Below are positions 1 through 8,588 of a DNA stretch of 64,000 nucleotides, piece after piece. The notes below the pieces were generated by a model that did not search any database, was not told where the DNA came from, and saw nothing but the letters and a program-made list of their open reading frames with translations. The first letter of the stretch is position 1, and every line of letters starts with the position of its first letter. The stretch is from NCBI RefSeq assembly GCF_022374875.2, contig NZ_CP092427.2, positions 5,022,001-5,086,000 of the forward strand. Direction: 5' to 3'. A program made the translations under genes and the position numbers. The DNA comes from Mycolicibacterium rufum. Its GTDB lineage: Bacteria > Actinomycetota > Actinomycetes > Mycobacteriales > Mycobacteriaceae.

Positions 1-53
1 ACTACGCGCTGGAGAGCGCGGTGCGCAAGGTGGCGTCGCTGGTCGGCGACTGA
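1..53 (+). CDS. holA: DNA polymerase III delta subunit, C-terminal end (partial)
   Basis: Only the last 16 codons and the TGA at 51-53 are inside the window; the peptide ends YALESAVRKVASLVGD. A helical basic C-terminus next to a convergent rpsT is what is expected of HolA, the clamp-loader delta subunit of the replicative polymerase, and in M. tuberculosis holA is the neighbour of rpsT in this orientation. The assignment rests mostly on synteny because too little protein is visible for domain evidence. Confidence 0.6.
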   Translation, partial: YALESAVRKVASLVGD

Positions 54-60
54 GGGGCGG

Positions 61-321
61 TCAGATCTTGTTGAACGCCCGGGCCAGCGCCGACTTGCGG
101 TTGGCGGCCTGATTCTTGTGGATCACGCCCTTGCTGGCGGCCTTGTCCAGCTTGCGGCTGGTGGCGGCCAGCAGCTCGCCGGCCTTGTCCTTGTCGCCCG
201 AGTCGACGGCCTCACGGAAGCCACGAACCGCCGTGTGAAGCGACGACTTCACCGACTTGTTGCGCAGTCTGCGGCGCTCGTTGGTGCGGTTCCGCTTCTC
301 CTGCGACTTGATGTTGGCCAC
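61..321 (-). CDS. rpsT: 30S ribosomal protein S20
   Basis: An 86-residue basic protein that binds 16S rRNA early in 30S assembly. The N-terminus [20 protein letters not shown] and the C-terminal stretch [18 protein letters not shown] are hallmarks of bacterial S20, and the length is normal for the family. The ATG at 321 is the only sensible start. It is a single-gene unit, convergent with holA (7 bases between stops) and divergent from the ATP-grasp gene, so its promoter lies in the roughly 200 bases between 321 and 530. Confidence 0.97.
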   Translation of the reverse strand: MANIKSQEKRNRTNERRRLRNKSVKSSLHTAVRGFREAVDSGDKDKAGELLAATSRKLDKAASKGVIHKNQAANRKSALARAFNKI

Positions 322-529
322 GCGTGTATTCCTTCGACAATCTCGGCTGGATGGGTTGAGTCTGTGGGCGCCCTATCGGGGGCAGCGACTGTTCAGGTTA
401 GCAGCGAGCGGGTAAATCGACCAAAGCGGAACCCACTGGCCTGCCGAAACGGCGGGAATGTTGCAGCATGGCATGCGTGCGCCTGAGTTGACGGGGCGCG
501 CGCACGCGCACGGGAGGAGCACGGGAGCT

Positions 530-2167
530 TTGCCGACAGAAACCGCACGAACCACACGCAGTACCGCCAAGTCGGTCCGACGCCACGACGGGATCTTCGG
601 CGGATACAACAAGCTCGGTACCTATGCCCAGGCGTTCGACGAGATGTTCGACGCCCAGGGCACCGTGCGGGGTCCCTACAAGGGCATCCACAAAGAGCTC
701 GCGCCGTCCGACGTGGCCGACCTGGAGGCCCGTTCCGACGCCCTGGGCCGGGCTTTCACCGACCAGGGCATCACGTTCTCGCTGTCCGGCCAGGAGCGTC
801 CGTTCCCGCTGGATCTGGTGCCCCGGGTCATCTCGGCCGCCGAGTGGACACGACTCGAGCGCGGGATCCGGCAGCGTGTACAGGCGCTCGAGATGTACCT
901 CGACGACATCTACGGCGAGCAGGAGATCCTGCGTGACGGCGTCATCCCGCGCCGCCTGGTCACCTCCTGCGAGCACTTCCACCGGGAGGCCGTCGGCATC
1001 GTGCCGCCCAACGGCGTGCGCATCCACGTCGCCGGGATCGACCTGATCCGCGACGCGCAGGGCAGCTTCCGGGTGCTGGAGGACAACCTGCGGTCCCCGT
1101 CAGGGGTGTCCTATGTGATGGAGAACCGCCGCACGATGGCGCGCGTGTTCCCGAACCTTTTCGCCACCCACCGGGTGCGCGCGGTCGGCGACTACGCGTC
1201 GCATCTGCTGCGCGCGCTGCGCAACGCCGCGGCCAACAACGTCGCCGACCCGACCGTGGTGGTGCTCACCCCGGGCGTCTACAACTCCGCCTACTTCGAG
1301 CACTCGCTGCTGGCCCGGCAGATGGGCGTCGAGCTCGTCGAGGGCAGGGACCTGTTCTGCCGCGACAACACCGTCTACATGCGCACCACCGAGGGGGAGC
1401 GCCAGGTCGACGTCATCTACCGCCGCATCGACGACGACTTCCTGGACCCGATGCAGTTCAAGCCGGACTCGGTGCTCGGGGTGGCGGGCATCCTCAACGC
1501 CGCGCGCGCCGGCAACGTGGTGATCTCCAGCGCCGTCGGCAACGGGGTCGGCGACGACAAGCTGGTCTACACCTACGTGCCGACGATCATCGAGTACTAC
1601 CTCGGTGAGAAGCCGTTGCTCGCCAACGTCGACACGTTCCGGTGCTGGCTCGACGACGAACGCGAGGAGGTGCTCGACCGCGTCGACGAACTCGTCATCA
1701 AACCGGTCGAGGGCTCCGGCGGGTACGGCATCGTGTTCGGCCCCGACGCCACCGCCAAGGAGCTGGCGACCATCACCAAGAAGATCAACGCCGACCCGCG
1801 CGGCTGGATCGCCCAGCCGGTCATGCAGCTCTCGACGGTGCCCACCCAGATCGGCGACGAACTCGCGCCCCGCCACGTCGACCTGCGGCCGTTCGCGGTC
1901 AACGACGGCGACGACGTCTGGGTGCTGCCCGGCGGGCTCACCCGGGTGGCGCTGCCGGAGGGCTCGCTGGTGGTCAACTCCAGCCAGGGCGGCGGATCCA
2001 AGGACACCTGGGTGCTGGCGTCCCGGACGTCGGTGGCCGACCGCGAGCTCGGCGCCGCCGAGGTGGTGCGCTCGCTGCCCAAGGCCGCCGCGAGCAAGAA
2101 CGGCAGCCGCAACGGCAAGGCCGAGTCGGCCACCCTGGATCAGCAACAGCAACAGCAGCAGCAGTAG
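530..2167 (+). CDS. circularly permuted ATP-grasp protein (DUF404/DUF407, Rv2411c-like)
   Basis: About 545 residues from a TTG at 530, which follows a GGAGGAG at 512-518; an in-frame ATG at 458 would add 24 residues but has no good ribosome-binding site. The body matches the circularly permuted ATP-grasp type 2 family (blocks RVLEDNLRSPSGVSYVMENR and VIKPVEGSGGYGIVFGP). ATP-grasp enzymes make amide or peptide bonds from ATP, but the substrate here is unknown. It leads a three-gene operon with an alpha-E protein and a transglutaminase-like protein, a trio that travels together in many bacteria and is thought to build or modify a small peptide. The C-terminus ends in eight consecutive glutamines (2143-2164), a low-complexity tail that is probably dispensable. 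Confidence 0.88.
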   Translation: MPTETARTTRSTAKSVRRHDGIFGGYNKLGTYAQAFDEMFDAQGTVRGPYKGIHKELAPSDVADLEARSDALGRAFTDQGITFSLSGQERPFPLDLVPRVISAAEWTRLERGIRQRVQALEMYLDDIYGEQEILRDGVIPRRLVTSCEHFHREAVGIVPPNGVRIHVAGIDLIRDAQGSFRVLEDNLRSPSGVSYVMENRRTMARVFPNLFATHRVRAVGDYASHLLRALRNAAANNVADPTVVVLTPGVYNSAYFEHSLLARQMGVELVEGRDLFCRDNTVYMRTTEGERQVDVIYRRIDDDFLDPMQFKPDSVLGVAGILNAARAGNVVISSAVGNGVGDDKLVYTYVPTIIEYYLGEKPLLANVDTFRCWLDDEREEVLDRVDELVIKPVEGSGGYGIVFGPDATAKELATITKKINADPRGWIAQPVMQLSTVPTQIGDELAPRHVDLRPFAVNDGDDVWVLPGGLTRVALPEGSLVVNSSQGGGSKDTWVLASRTSVADRELGAAEVVRSLPKAAASKNGSRNGKAESATLDQQQQQQQQ

Positions 2168-2180
2168 GGGGCCCACGACG

Positions 2181-3155
2181 ATGCTGGCGAGAAACGCGGA
2201 ATCGCTCTACTGGATCGGACGCTACGTCGAGCGAGCCGACGACACGGCCCGGATTCTCGACGTCACGGTGCACCAGCTGCTCGAGGACTCGAGCGTCGAC
2301 CCCGATCAGGCATCGCGCACGCTGCTGCGGGTGCTGGGCATCGACCCGCCCGACGAGTACCTCGACGTGTGGTCGCTGACCGACATCGTGGCGTTCAGCC
2401 GGGAGACCTACGGCGCGTGCTCGATCGTCGAGGCCATCTCGGCGGCCCGCGAGAACGCCCGCGGCGCACGCGAAGTCACCTCCACCGAGATCTGGGAGTG
2501 CCTGAACACCACCTACAACGCGCTGCCCGAGCGGGAACGGGCCGCCAAGCGGCTGGGCCCGCACGAGTTCCTGTCCTACGTGGAGGGCCGCGCGGCGATG
2601 TTCGCCGGGCTGGCCGACTCGACGCTCTCCCGCGACGACGGCTACCGGTTCATGGTGCTGGGCCGCGCGCTGGAGCGGGTGGACATGACCGTGCGTCTGC
2701 TGCTGTCCCGCGTCGGCGACAGCGCGTCGTCGCCGGCCTGGGTCACGCTGCTGCGCTCGGCCGGTGCCCACGACACCTATCTGCGGACCTACCGCGGTGT
2801 GCTCGACGCCGGCCGGGTGGTCGAGTTCATGCTGCTGGACCGGCTGTTCCCGCGGTCGATCTTCTACTCGCTCAAGCTCGCCGAGCACAGCCTCGACGAG
2901 TTGATGAACCGTCCGCACGGCCGCCTCGGAGCCACCGCGGAGGCGCAGCGGCTGCTGGGCCGCGCCCGCAGCGAGCTGGAGTTCCTCCGGCCCGGAGTGC
3001 TGCTCGAATCGCTCGAGCAGCGGCTCGCCTCGCTGCAGACGACGGTCTTCGATGTGGGAGAGTCGTTGGCGCTGCAGTACTTCCACTCCGCTCCATGGGT
3101 CGCCTGGACCGATGCGGGACGCAATGCGCTGGTGATCGAAGAAGGGGAGATCTGA
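2181..3155 (+). CDS. alpha-E domain protein (DUF403, Rv2410c-like)
   Basis: A 324-residue all-helical protein starting at ATG 2181, 13 bases after the ATP-grasp stop. The N-terminus MLARNAESLYWIGRYVERAD is the family signature of bacterial alpha-E (DUF403) proteins. The biochemical role is not established; the family almost always sits beside the circularly permuted ATP-grasp and transglutaminase-like proteins, as here, so a shared peptide-ligation or amidation pathway is inferred. Its stop overlaps the next start (TGATG at 3153-3157), implying translational coupling. Confidence 0.88.
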   Translation: MLARNAESLYWIGRYVERADDTARILDVTVHQLLEDSSVDPDQASRTLLRVLGIDPPDEYLDVWSLTDIVAFSRETYGACSIVEAISAARENARGAREVTSTEIWECLNTTYNALPERERAAKRLGPHEFLSYVEGRAAMFAGLADSTLSRDDGYRFMVLGRALERVDMTVRLLLSRVGDSASSPAWVTLLRSAGAHDTYLRTYRGVLDAGRVVEFMLLDRLFPRSIFYSLKLAEHSLDELMNRPHGRLGATAEAQRLLGRARSELEFLRPGVLLESLEQRLASLQTTVFDVGESLALQYFHSAPWVAWTDAGRNALVIEEGEI

Positions 3156-3994
3156 TGTGGCGGATGCGCGTGGTGCACGCGACGGGATACGCCTACAAGT
3201 CACCGGTCACCGCGTCGTTCAACGAGGCGCGACTGACCCCGCGCTCGGACTCACGCCAGAACGTCATCCTCAACCGCGTCGAGACGGTTCCGGCCACCCG
3301 GTCCTACCGCTACGTCGACTACTGGGGGACCGCGGTCACCGCGTTCGATCTGCACGCCCCGCACACCGAACTGGAGGTGACGGCGTCCTCGGTGGTCGAG
3401 ACCGACAAGCTCGAGGCGCCCACCGAGAAGGTGTCGTGGGAGGACCTGGTCGGCGAGGCGGTGATCGACCGCTACGACGAGGTGCTCGCGCCGACCCATT
3501 ACGTGCCGGCGAGTAGGCGGATCGAACGCGTCGGCCGCCGGATCGCCAAGTATCACGAGCCCGCAGAAGCGGTGATCGAAGCCGCGCGGTGGGTGCAGGC
3601 CGAACTGCAGTATGTGCCCGGAACCACCGGGGTGCACACCTCCGGAGTGGACGCGCTGCGCGAGGGCAAGGGGGTGTGTCAGGATTTCGCTCACCTCACA
3701 CTGATGTTGTTGCGTGGCATGGGAATCCCGGCTCGCTATGTCTCGGGCTACCTGCATCCCAAGCGGAACGCCACGGTGGGTGAGACCGTCGACGGCCAAA
3801 GCCACGCCTGGATCCAGGCGTGGACGGGCGAGTGGTGGCACTACGACCCGACCAACGACAAAGAGATCAACGAGCAGTACATCAGCGTCGGGGTGGGGCG
3901 GGACTACGCCGACGTGACGCCGCTCAAGGGCATCTACTCCGGGGAGGGGTCGACCGATCTCGACGTCGTCGTCGAGATCACCCGGCTGGCTTGA
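3155..3994 (+). CDS. transglutaminase-like cysteine protease family protein (Rv2409c-like)
   Basis: A 279-residue cytoplasmic protein with an N-terminal beta region (about residues 1-90) and a transglutaminase core. The triad is visible: Cys175 in GVCQDFAH, His217 in SHAWIQAW and Asp231 in YDPTND. Members usually act as proteases or amidases on peptide bonds rather than as cross-linkers. It is the third gene of the ATP-grasp/alpha-E operon, starting inside the previous stop, so it probably processes or transfers the product of that pathway. Its last 17 bases overlap the end of the convergent RNase Z-like gene. Confidence 0.9.
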   Translation: MWRMRVVHATGYAYKSPVTASFNEARLTPRSDSRQNVILNRVETVPATRSYRYVDYWGTAVTAFDLHAPHTELEVTASSVVETDKLEAPTEKVSWEDLVGEAVIDRYDEVLAPTHYVPASRRIERVGRRIAKYHEPAEAVIEAARWVQAELQYVPGTTGVHTSGVDALREGKGVCQDFAHLTLMLLRGMGIPARYVSGYLHPKRNATVGETVDGQSHAWIQAWTGEWWHYDPTNDKEINEQYISVGVGRDYADVTPLKGIYSGEGSTDLDVVVEITRLA

Positions 3995-4838
3995 CGCAGA
4001 CCCCCGGGTGGACCTCGACGCGGTGCAGATCGTCGCCGAGCTCGATCTGGCGGTCGAACGCCGTCGCCGCGAGCGCCCGCCAGTCCTCCTCCTGGCCGGG
4101 CACCAGCGCGGGCACGTAGTGGGTCAGGATCAAGATGCCGACACCGGCCCGCGCGGCGGTCTCGGCGGCCTGCTGCACCGACGAGTGGTAGTCGCAGATG
4201 TCGCGGATGCGCTGCATCGGCATCGGGTCGATCAGATCCTTGCGGATCACGGTGTGCACCAAAGCTCCTGCGCCCGAGACTAGTTCGTCCAGCGTCGAGC
4301 ACGGGACGGTGTCCCCGGCGAGCGCCACCGACGCGCCGTTGTGTTCGATGCGGAACCCGATGGTGGGCGCCACGGGCCGGTGGTCGGTCGGGGCGACCAG
4401 GATGCGCACGCCGTCGCGCCCCCACACCACCCCGTCGGTGACCTCCTCGACCTCGACCGGCGGCGGTGTCGTCAGGTCCGCGTGGTGGGCGATGCGGTAG
4501 CCGATGTCGAACTGCAGTGCTTTGAGCGTGTTCTCGACCACCTCGGCGGTACCGGGCGGCCCGATGATGGGCAGCGGCGTCAGGTCGGGGGCGAAGTTGC
4601 CCACCCACCGGGTGATCAGCACGTCGCCCAGGTCGGTGACGTGGTCGCTGTGCAGATGCGTCAGCAGCAGCGCGGTCAGGTTGTTGGCGCTCACCCCGAC
4701 CGCGGCGGCGCGCTGCAGCACGCCGCGGCCGCAGTCGACGAGGAAGGTCTGTCCGCCGGCCCGGACCAGCGTCGACGGTCCGGCGCGCCGCGGGTCCGGA
4801 ATCGGGCTGCCGGTGCCCAGCAGCGTCACTTCGATCAT
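3978..4838 (-). CDS. metallo-beta-lactamase fold hydrolase, ribonuclease Z type (Rv2407-like)
   Basis: A 286-residue protein with the RNase Z/arylsulfatase-like metallo-beta-lactamase fold. The zinc motif [12 protein letters not shown] (His61, His63, Asp65, His66) is intact, and further ligands are plausible at AGDTVPC and in the C-terminal LTHYVPA. RNase Z removes 3' trailers from tRNA precursors; because the family also includes phosphodiesterases and sulfatases, activity should be taken as probable only. The ATG at 4838 is followed at once by the conserved [16 protein letters not shown]. The gene stands alone, convergent with the transglutaminase gene. Confidence 0.87.
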   Translation of the reverse strand: MIEVTLLGTGSPIPDPRRAGPSTLVRAGGQTFLVDCGRGVLQRAAAVGVSANNLTALLLTHLHSDHVTDLGDVLITRWVGNFAPDLTPLPIIGPPGTAEVVENTLKALQFDIGYRIAHHADLTTPPPVEVEEVTDGVVWGRDGVRILVAPTDHRPVAPTIGFRIEHNGASVALAGDTVPCSTLDELVSGAGALVHTVIRKDLIDPMPMQRIRDICDYHSSVQQAAETAARAGVGILILTHYVPALVPGQEEDWRALAATAFDRQIELGDDLHRVEVHPGVCVKPAG

Positions 4839-4875
4839 GGCCCCAGGTATACCGCGACGGCCCTTCCGGCGCGGC

Positions 4876-5124
4876 CTAAACGACGCCGGAAACGGGTGTC
4901 CAGCCGGGCGGGGGATCCTCGCCGGTGCGGCCGTCCACGGCCTCGCGCAGCAGGTCTGCGTGCCCGGTGTGCCGTCCGTACTCCTCGATCAGGTCGCAGA
5001 GCAGGCGGCGCAAACTCGCGTGCCGGCCGTCGGGGTCGCTGACGTGGACCAGCTGATCGAGTCCACCCCGGGTGAGGGCGCTGTCCAGGCGTCGCGGGGC
5101 CACCGGTTCCCGCTCGTTATGCAC
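4876..5124 (-). pseudogene. DinB/DUF664-like C-terminal remnant
   Basis: An 82-codon frame whose text around [22 protein letters not shown] matches the C-terminal helix of DUF664/DinB-superfamily (mycothiol-dependent enzyme-like) proteins, which are normally about 160-180 residues. The N-terminal half, including the other metal-binding His residues, is absent, because the divergent CBS gene begins only 41 bases upstream of this ATG. It is therefore most likely a decaying fragment. It could be translated from ATG 5124, but no function can be assigned. Confidence 0.5.
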
Positions 5125-5137
5125 GCAGATCGGCGTA

Positions 5138-5155
5138 TTGTGAGCCGCATCACAA
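5138..5155. promoter_or_regulatory. CRP-type palindrome TTGTGA-N6-TCACAA
   Basis: The sequence TTGTGAGCCGCATCACAA is a perfect dyad (6-6-6) matching the TGTGA-N6-TCACA consensus of CRP-family regulators such as mycobacterial CRP (Rv3676). It lies between the DUF664 remnant and the CBS gene, and its right arm runs into the ribosome-binding site AAGGAGG (5154-5160). A site this close to the start codon would be expected to repress rather than activate, unless it serves the divergent frame. This is a sequence match only; binding is inferred. Confidence 0.6.
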
Positions 5156-5165
5156 GGAGGTCGTG

Positions 5166-5594
5166 ATGCGGATATCTGATGTGCTGCGCAGCAAGGGGGC
5201 GTCCGTGGCGACGATCACCCCGGAGACGTCCGTGGCGGCCCTGCTGACCGAGCTGGCCGTGCACAACATCGGCGCGATGGTCGTCGTGTCGGCCGACGGG
5301 CTACAGGGCATCGTGTCCGAGCGCGACGTGGTGCGCGGCCTGCACGAGGTCGGCGCGGACCTGATGCGCCGGCCGGTGTCCGACATCATGACGACCGTGG
5401 TGGCGACCTGCTCGCCGGACGACTCGGTGGACAGCCTGAGCGCGCTGATGACGACGAACCGCGTGCGCCACGTCCCCGTCGTGGTCGACGGCCGGCTGCG
5501 CGGCATCGTCAGCATCGGCGACGTCGTGAAGACCCGGATGGAAGAGCTGGAGAGCGAACAGCAGCGCCTGCAGGCCTACATCACGCAGGGATGA
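5166..5594 (+). CDS. CBS domain pair protein (Rv2406c-like)
   Basis: A 142-residue protein made of two CBS motifs (about residues 8-60 and 72-125), each with the G-I-V-S-x-x-D-V-V pattern (LQGIVSERDVVRGL; LRGIVSIGDVVKTR). Such stand-alone CBS pairs bind adenine nucleotides and act as energy sensors. ATG 5166 is preferred because it lies 5 bases from AAGGAGG; a GTG at 5163 is only 2 bases away. A CRP-type palindrome overlaps the leader, suggesting cAMP/CRP control. The last 14 bases overlap the convergent monooxygenase gene. Confidence 0.88.
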   Translation: MRISDVLRSKGASVATITPETSVAALLTELAVHNIGAMVVVSADGLQGIVSERDVVRGLHEVGADLMRRPVSDIMTTVVATCSPDDSVDSLSALMTTNRVRHVPVVVDGRLRGIVSIGDVVKTRMEELESEQQRLQAYITQG

Positions 5595-6978
5595 CCGGGT
5601 CGAGCAGGGTGTTGTCGCTGAACGCGCCGCGGTAGGCCGCGGCCGGGTGCGATGACGGCAGCCGGTCACCCCGCCCGAAGAGTTTGTGACGCAACGTCCC
5701 CGACTTGTCGGTGGCGATCAACCCGCGCTCTCGCAACGTCGGGAACAGTCGATCGGCCGTCTCCTGGAACGAGCCCGGCACCGTCGCGTGGTAGACGTTG
5801 ATCCCGTTGACACCAGCCTCCCGCCACTCCTCGAGGCGGTCCGCGATCTCCTCGGCCGTGCCGACGACCCGGTTGGCTCCCTCGAGCACCCAGGCCAGGT
5901 CGCGGATCGTCGGCGCCGCGTTGCCCGACGCCTCGGCCGCCCACCGGGCGAACCCCTGCACGCCGGTGAACTCGCCGAGCTCGCTGATCGGCGTGTCCAG
6001 GGGCAGATGGCCGGCGTCGACGCCGGCATCACCGAGAGCGTGCAGCGCAACACCTTCCAGGTCGAGATACCGCTTGATCTCGTCGTGGCGGCGCACCGCG
6101 TCGCGGTGGGTGTCGCCGACGACGAACGAGAGCCCCTGCGCGAACGCGATGTCGTCGGGGTCTCTGCCCTGCTCGGCGGCCAGCGCCCGGGTCTCGGACG
6201 TCAGCGCGTGTGCCGCGGCGGGATCCGGGCTGCTGATGTACACCCCCTCGGCGTTGCGGGCCGAGAACAGCTGTCCCGCCGGGGAAGCGCCCGCCTGGAA
6301 CAGCACCGGGGTGCGCTGCGGTGACGGTGAGGAGAAGTGCGGTCCCTCGACGGAGTAGCGCTTGCCGACGTGGTTGATCCGATGGATGCCGGCCGGGTCG
6401 GAGTGCACGCCGCGCTCTTTGTCGGCCACCAGCGCGTCGTCGTCCCAGGACCCTTCCCACAGCTTGTAGGTGACGTCGACGTACTCGTAGGCCCACTCGT
6501 AGCGTTCGTCGTGGTCGAGGGTCCCCTCGTAGCCGAAGCTGCGGAACATGTTCGCGTTGAAGCTGGTCACGACGTTCCAGCCCAGCCGCCCGTCGGTGTA
6601 GTGGTCCAGCGAGGACATCTTGCGGGCGAAGTTGAACGGGTGGTCCTGCACGATCGAGCTGGTGAACACGATGCCGAGGTTCTCGGTCACCACGGCGAGC
6701 GCCGAGGCCAACGACGACGGGTCGTTGACCGGCACCTGGATGCCGCCCTCGACGGCTTTGCGCCAGTTGCCGTTCCACGGTGCGCGCAGGCCGAACACGT
6801 CGGCGAAGAACAACAGGTCGTAACCGGCCTTCTCGACGCTCGAGGCCAGTGAGGTCCAGTGCCGCAGCTTGTTGAACTCGTGGTTGCGTGCCTCGGGCGC
6901 CCGCCACAACCCGTGCAGCACATGGGATGCGGTGTTCATCACGAACGCCGAGAAGAACAGTGGCCGTGTGCCGCTCAC
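5581..6978 (-). CDS. NtaA/SnaA/DszA-family FMN-dependent monooxygenase
   Basis: A 465-residue luciferase-like (LLM) flavin monooxygenase. Family blocks are present: LLFFADVFGLRA near residue 50, SSLDHYTDGRLGWNVVTS near 130, and PVLFQAGASPAGQLFSARNAEGVYIS near 240. These enzymes use FMNH2 from a separate reductase to oxidise C-S or C-N substrates (dibenzothiophene sulfone, nitrilotriacetate and similar); the substrate here is unknown. The GTG at 6978 overlaps the metQ stop as GTGA and gives MSGTRPLFFSAFVMNT. It is last in a metN-metI-metQ operon, so its substrate is probably imported by, or its product feeds, that methionine-type transporter. Confidence 0.9.
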   Translation of the reverse strand: MSGTRPLFFSAFVMNTASHVLHGLWRAPEARNHEFNKLRHWTSLASSVEKAGYDLLFFADVFGLRAPWNGNWRKAVEGGIQVPVNDPSSLASALAVVTENLGIVFTSSIVQDHPFNFARKMSSLDHYTDGRLGWNVVTSFNANMFRSFGYEGTLDHDERYEWAYEYVDVTYKLWEGSWDDDALVADKERGVHSDPAGIHRINHVGKRYSVEGPHFSSPSPQRTPVLFQAGASPAGQLFSARNAEGVYISSPDPAAAHALTSETRALAAEQGRDPDDIAFAQGLSFVVGDTHRDAVRRHDEIKRYLDLEGVALHALGDAGVDAGHLPLDTPISELGEFTGVQGFARWAAEASGNAAPTIRDLAWVLEGANRVVGTAEEIADRLEEWREAGVNGINVYHATVPGSFQETADRLFPTLRERGLIATDKSGTLRHKLFGRGDRLPSSHPAAAYRGAFSDNTLLDPVIPA

Positions 6979-7877
6979 GAGATCGGGCCGAGGGTGTCGC
7001 GGATCAGCTTGTTGTCGGTGGTCTGCAGGAACTGCGCGATGCGTGGATCCTTGAAGGTGTCGATCAGCTTCACCACGTTCGGGTCGTCGAGGTGCTTGGT
7101 GCTGACCACCAGTCCGCCCTCGCTGCCCTTGGGCGCCGGGTGCCGCGCGAGGATCTGGTCCTCGGTCAGCCCGGCGGCGTACACGTCCGAGATGTGCACC
7201 ACGACCGCGTCGACGTCGGCGAGGCTGCGGGCCAGCTGGCCGATCGGGACCTGCACGAACTGGTAGTTCTTCGGGTTGGTCGCGATGTCCCCGAGCTGAG
7301 GGAGCCCCGCGACGGTGTCCTTGCCCGGCTTCAGGGTGATCTGGCCGGCCTGGGCGAGGTCGAGCAGTGCGATGGCCTGTCCGGCGGGATCGTCGCGCAG
7401 CGCGATCGTCGCGCCGCGGGGCAACTGGTCCCAGCTGCGGTAGCGGTCGGAGTAGGTCGCCTGGTCCCAGGTGAAGGTCGGCGCGGCCAGGGTGAGCTCG
7501 AAACCGTTGGCCGCGACGGCATCGTTGAGGAACGGCTGGTGTTCGAAGAAGTTGCCCGCGACGTTGCCGGCGTCGACGGCACGGTTGATCTCGATGAGGT
7601 TGTCGATCTGCACCGGGTTGATCGTGATGCCGTGATCGGGCGCGATGTCGGTCGCGATGTACTGCAGCAGGTTCTCGGCGGCGATGTCGGTGCTCCACGT
7701 CGCGACGTCGAGCGTGGTGCCGAATGCCTTGTCCCGGTTCGACACCTGCGAGTAGACGATGCCGAAGACGATGGCCGCGACCACCACGACCGCCCCGAGG
7801 ATCCACGGCCAGCGCTTCTTCTTCCTGATCTCGATGTCGAGGCCGCCACCGGCGGGTGGGCTGATCTGCTCGGTCAT
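6975..7877 (-). CDS. metQ: MetQ/NlpA-family ABC transporter substrate-binding protein
   Basis: A 300-residue extracytoplasmic binding protein of the MetQ/NlpA family (blocks LIEINRAVDAGNVAGNFFEHQPFLN and ALRDDPAGQAIALLDLAQAG). MetQ proteins deliver methionine or related sulfur compounds to MetNI. It has no lipobox; it seems to be tethered by one transmembrane helix at about residues 24-46 after a basic RKKKR stretch, which is unusual for the family. It lies 21 bases after metI and overlaps the monooxygenase start. The pairing with a monooxygenase suggests a ligand other than methionine itself. Confidence 0.88.
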   Translation of the reverse strand: MTEQISPPAGGGLDIEIRKKKRWPWILGAVVVVAAIVFGIVYSQVSNRDKAFGTTLDVATWSTDIAAENLLQYIATDIAPDHGITINPVQIDNLIEINRAVDAGNVAGNFFEHQPFLNDAVAANGFELTLAAPTFTWDQATYSDRYRSWDQLPRGATIALRDDPAGQAIALLDLAQAGQITLKPGKDTVAGLPQLGDIATNPKNYQFVQVPIGQLARSLADVDAVVVHISDVYAAGLTEDQILARHPAPKGSEGGLVVSTKHLDDPNVVKLIDTFKDPRIAQFLQTTDNKLIRDTLGPIS

Positions 7878-7898
7878 GGGGTTTCCTTCCGGTGCCTG

Positions 7899-8588
7899 TC
7901 AGGGGGTGAGGGCGGCGACGACGCGGTCGCCGACGAATTGGACGATCTGGATGGTGACGATCAGCGAGACCGCGGTGGCGATCATGATGTTGTCGTCGAA
8001 CCGGTTGTAGCCGTAGGTGATCGCCAGGTTGCCGACGCCGCCGGCGCCGATCGACCCGGCGATGGCGGAGTAGTCGATCATCGCGATCGTGTTCACCGTC
8101 AGGGCGCCGGCCAGGGCGGGCAGCGCCTCGGAGAGCTGCACGGTACGGATCACCTGCAGCGTCGAGCCGCCCGACACCTGACCCATGTCGGTGACGTCGC
8201 TGCGCACCTCCCGCAGCGCGTTCTGCACCAGGCGGGCGAAGAACGGCACACCGGCGGTGGTCATCGGCACGATCGCGGCGGGGATGCCGATCGTGGTGCC
8301 CACCAGGAAGCGGGTCACCGGGATGATGGCCGCCATCAGGATCAGGAACGGCAGCGAGCGGCCGATGTTGACGACGGTGTTGAGCGTCGCGAACACCCGC
8401 GGATCGGGATGCAGGCCCAGCTCGGAGGTGTTGTGCAGGATCACCCCGAGGGGGATGCCGATGAGCACGACCAGCACCATCGTGATGCCGACCATCAGCC
8501 ATGTCTCGCCGTAGGCGGGCAGCAGCAGCTCGGGCACCTTGTGCCACGGCGTACTGAAGTCCTCCTGGGCGAGCAGGGAAGAGGTCAC
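7899..8588 (-). CDS. metI: MetI-family ABC transporter permease
   Basis: A 229-residue integral membrane protein with about five helices and the binding-protein-dependent transport signature near its C-terminal half ([21 protein letters not shown], then [22 protein letters not shown], the MetI hallmark). It forms the membrane channel with MetN and MetQ. The GTG at 8588 overlaps the metN stop (GTGA), so the two are translationally coupled. Length and motifs are typical of the D-methionine/methionine uptake family. Confidence 0.92.
   Translation of the reverse strand: MTSSLLAQEDFSTPWHKVPELLLPAYGETWLMVGITMVLVVLIGIPLGVILHNTSELGLHPDPRVFATLNTVVNIGRSLPFLILMAAIIPVTRFLVGTTIGIPAAIVPMTTAGVPFFARLVQNALREVRSDVTDMGQVSGGSTLQVIRTVQLSEALPALAGALTVNTIAMIDYSAIAGSIGAGGVGNLAITYGYNRFDDNIMIATAVSLIVTIQIVQFVGDRVVAALTP

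Noticed and set aside
2142..2166. CAA/CAG run as a CRISPR or regulatory repeat
   Set aside because: It is an in-frame glutamine codon run at the end of a gene with no spacers or dyad.
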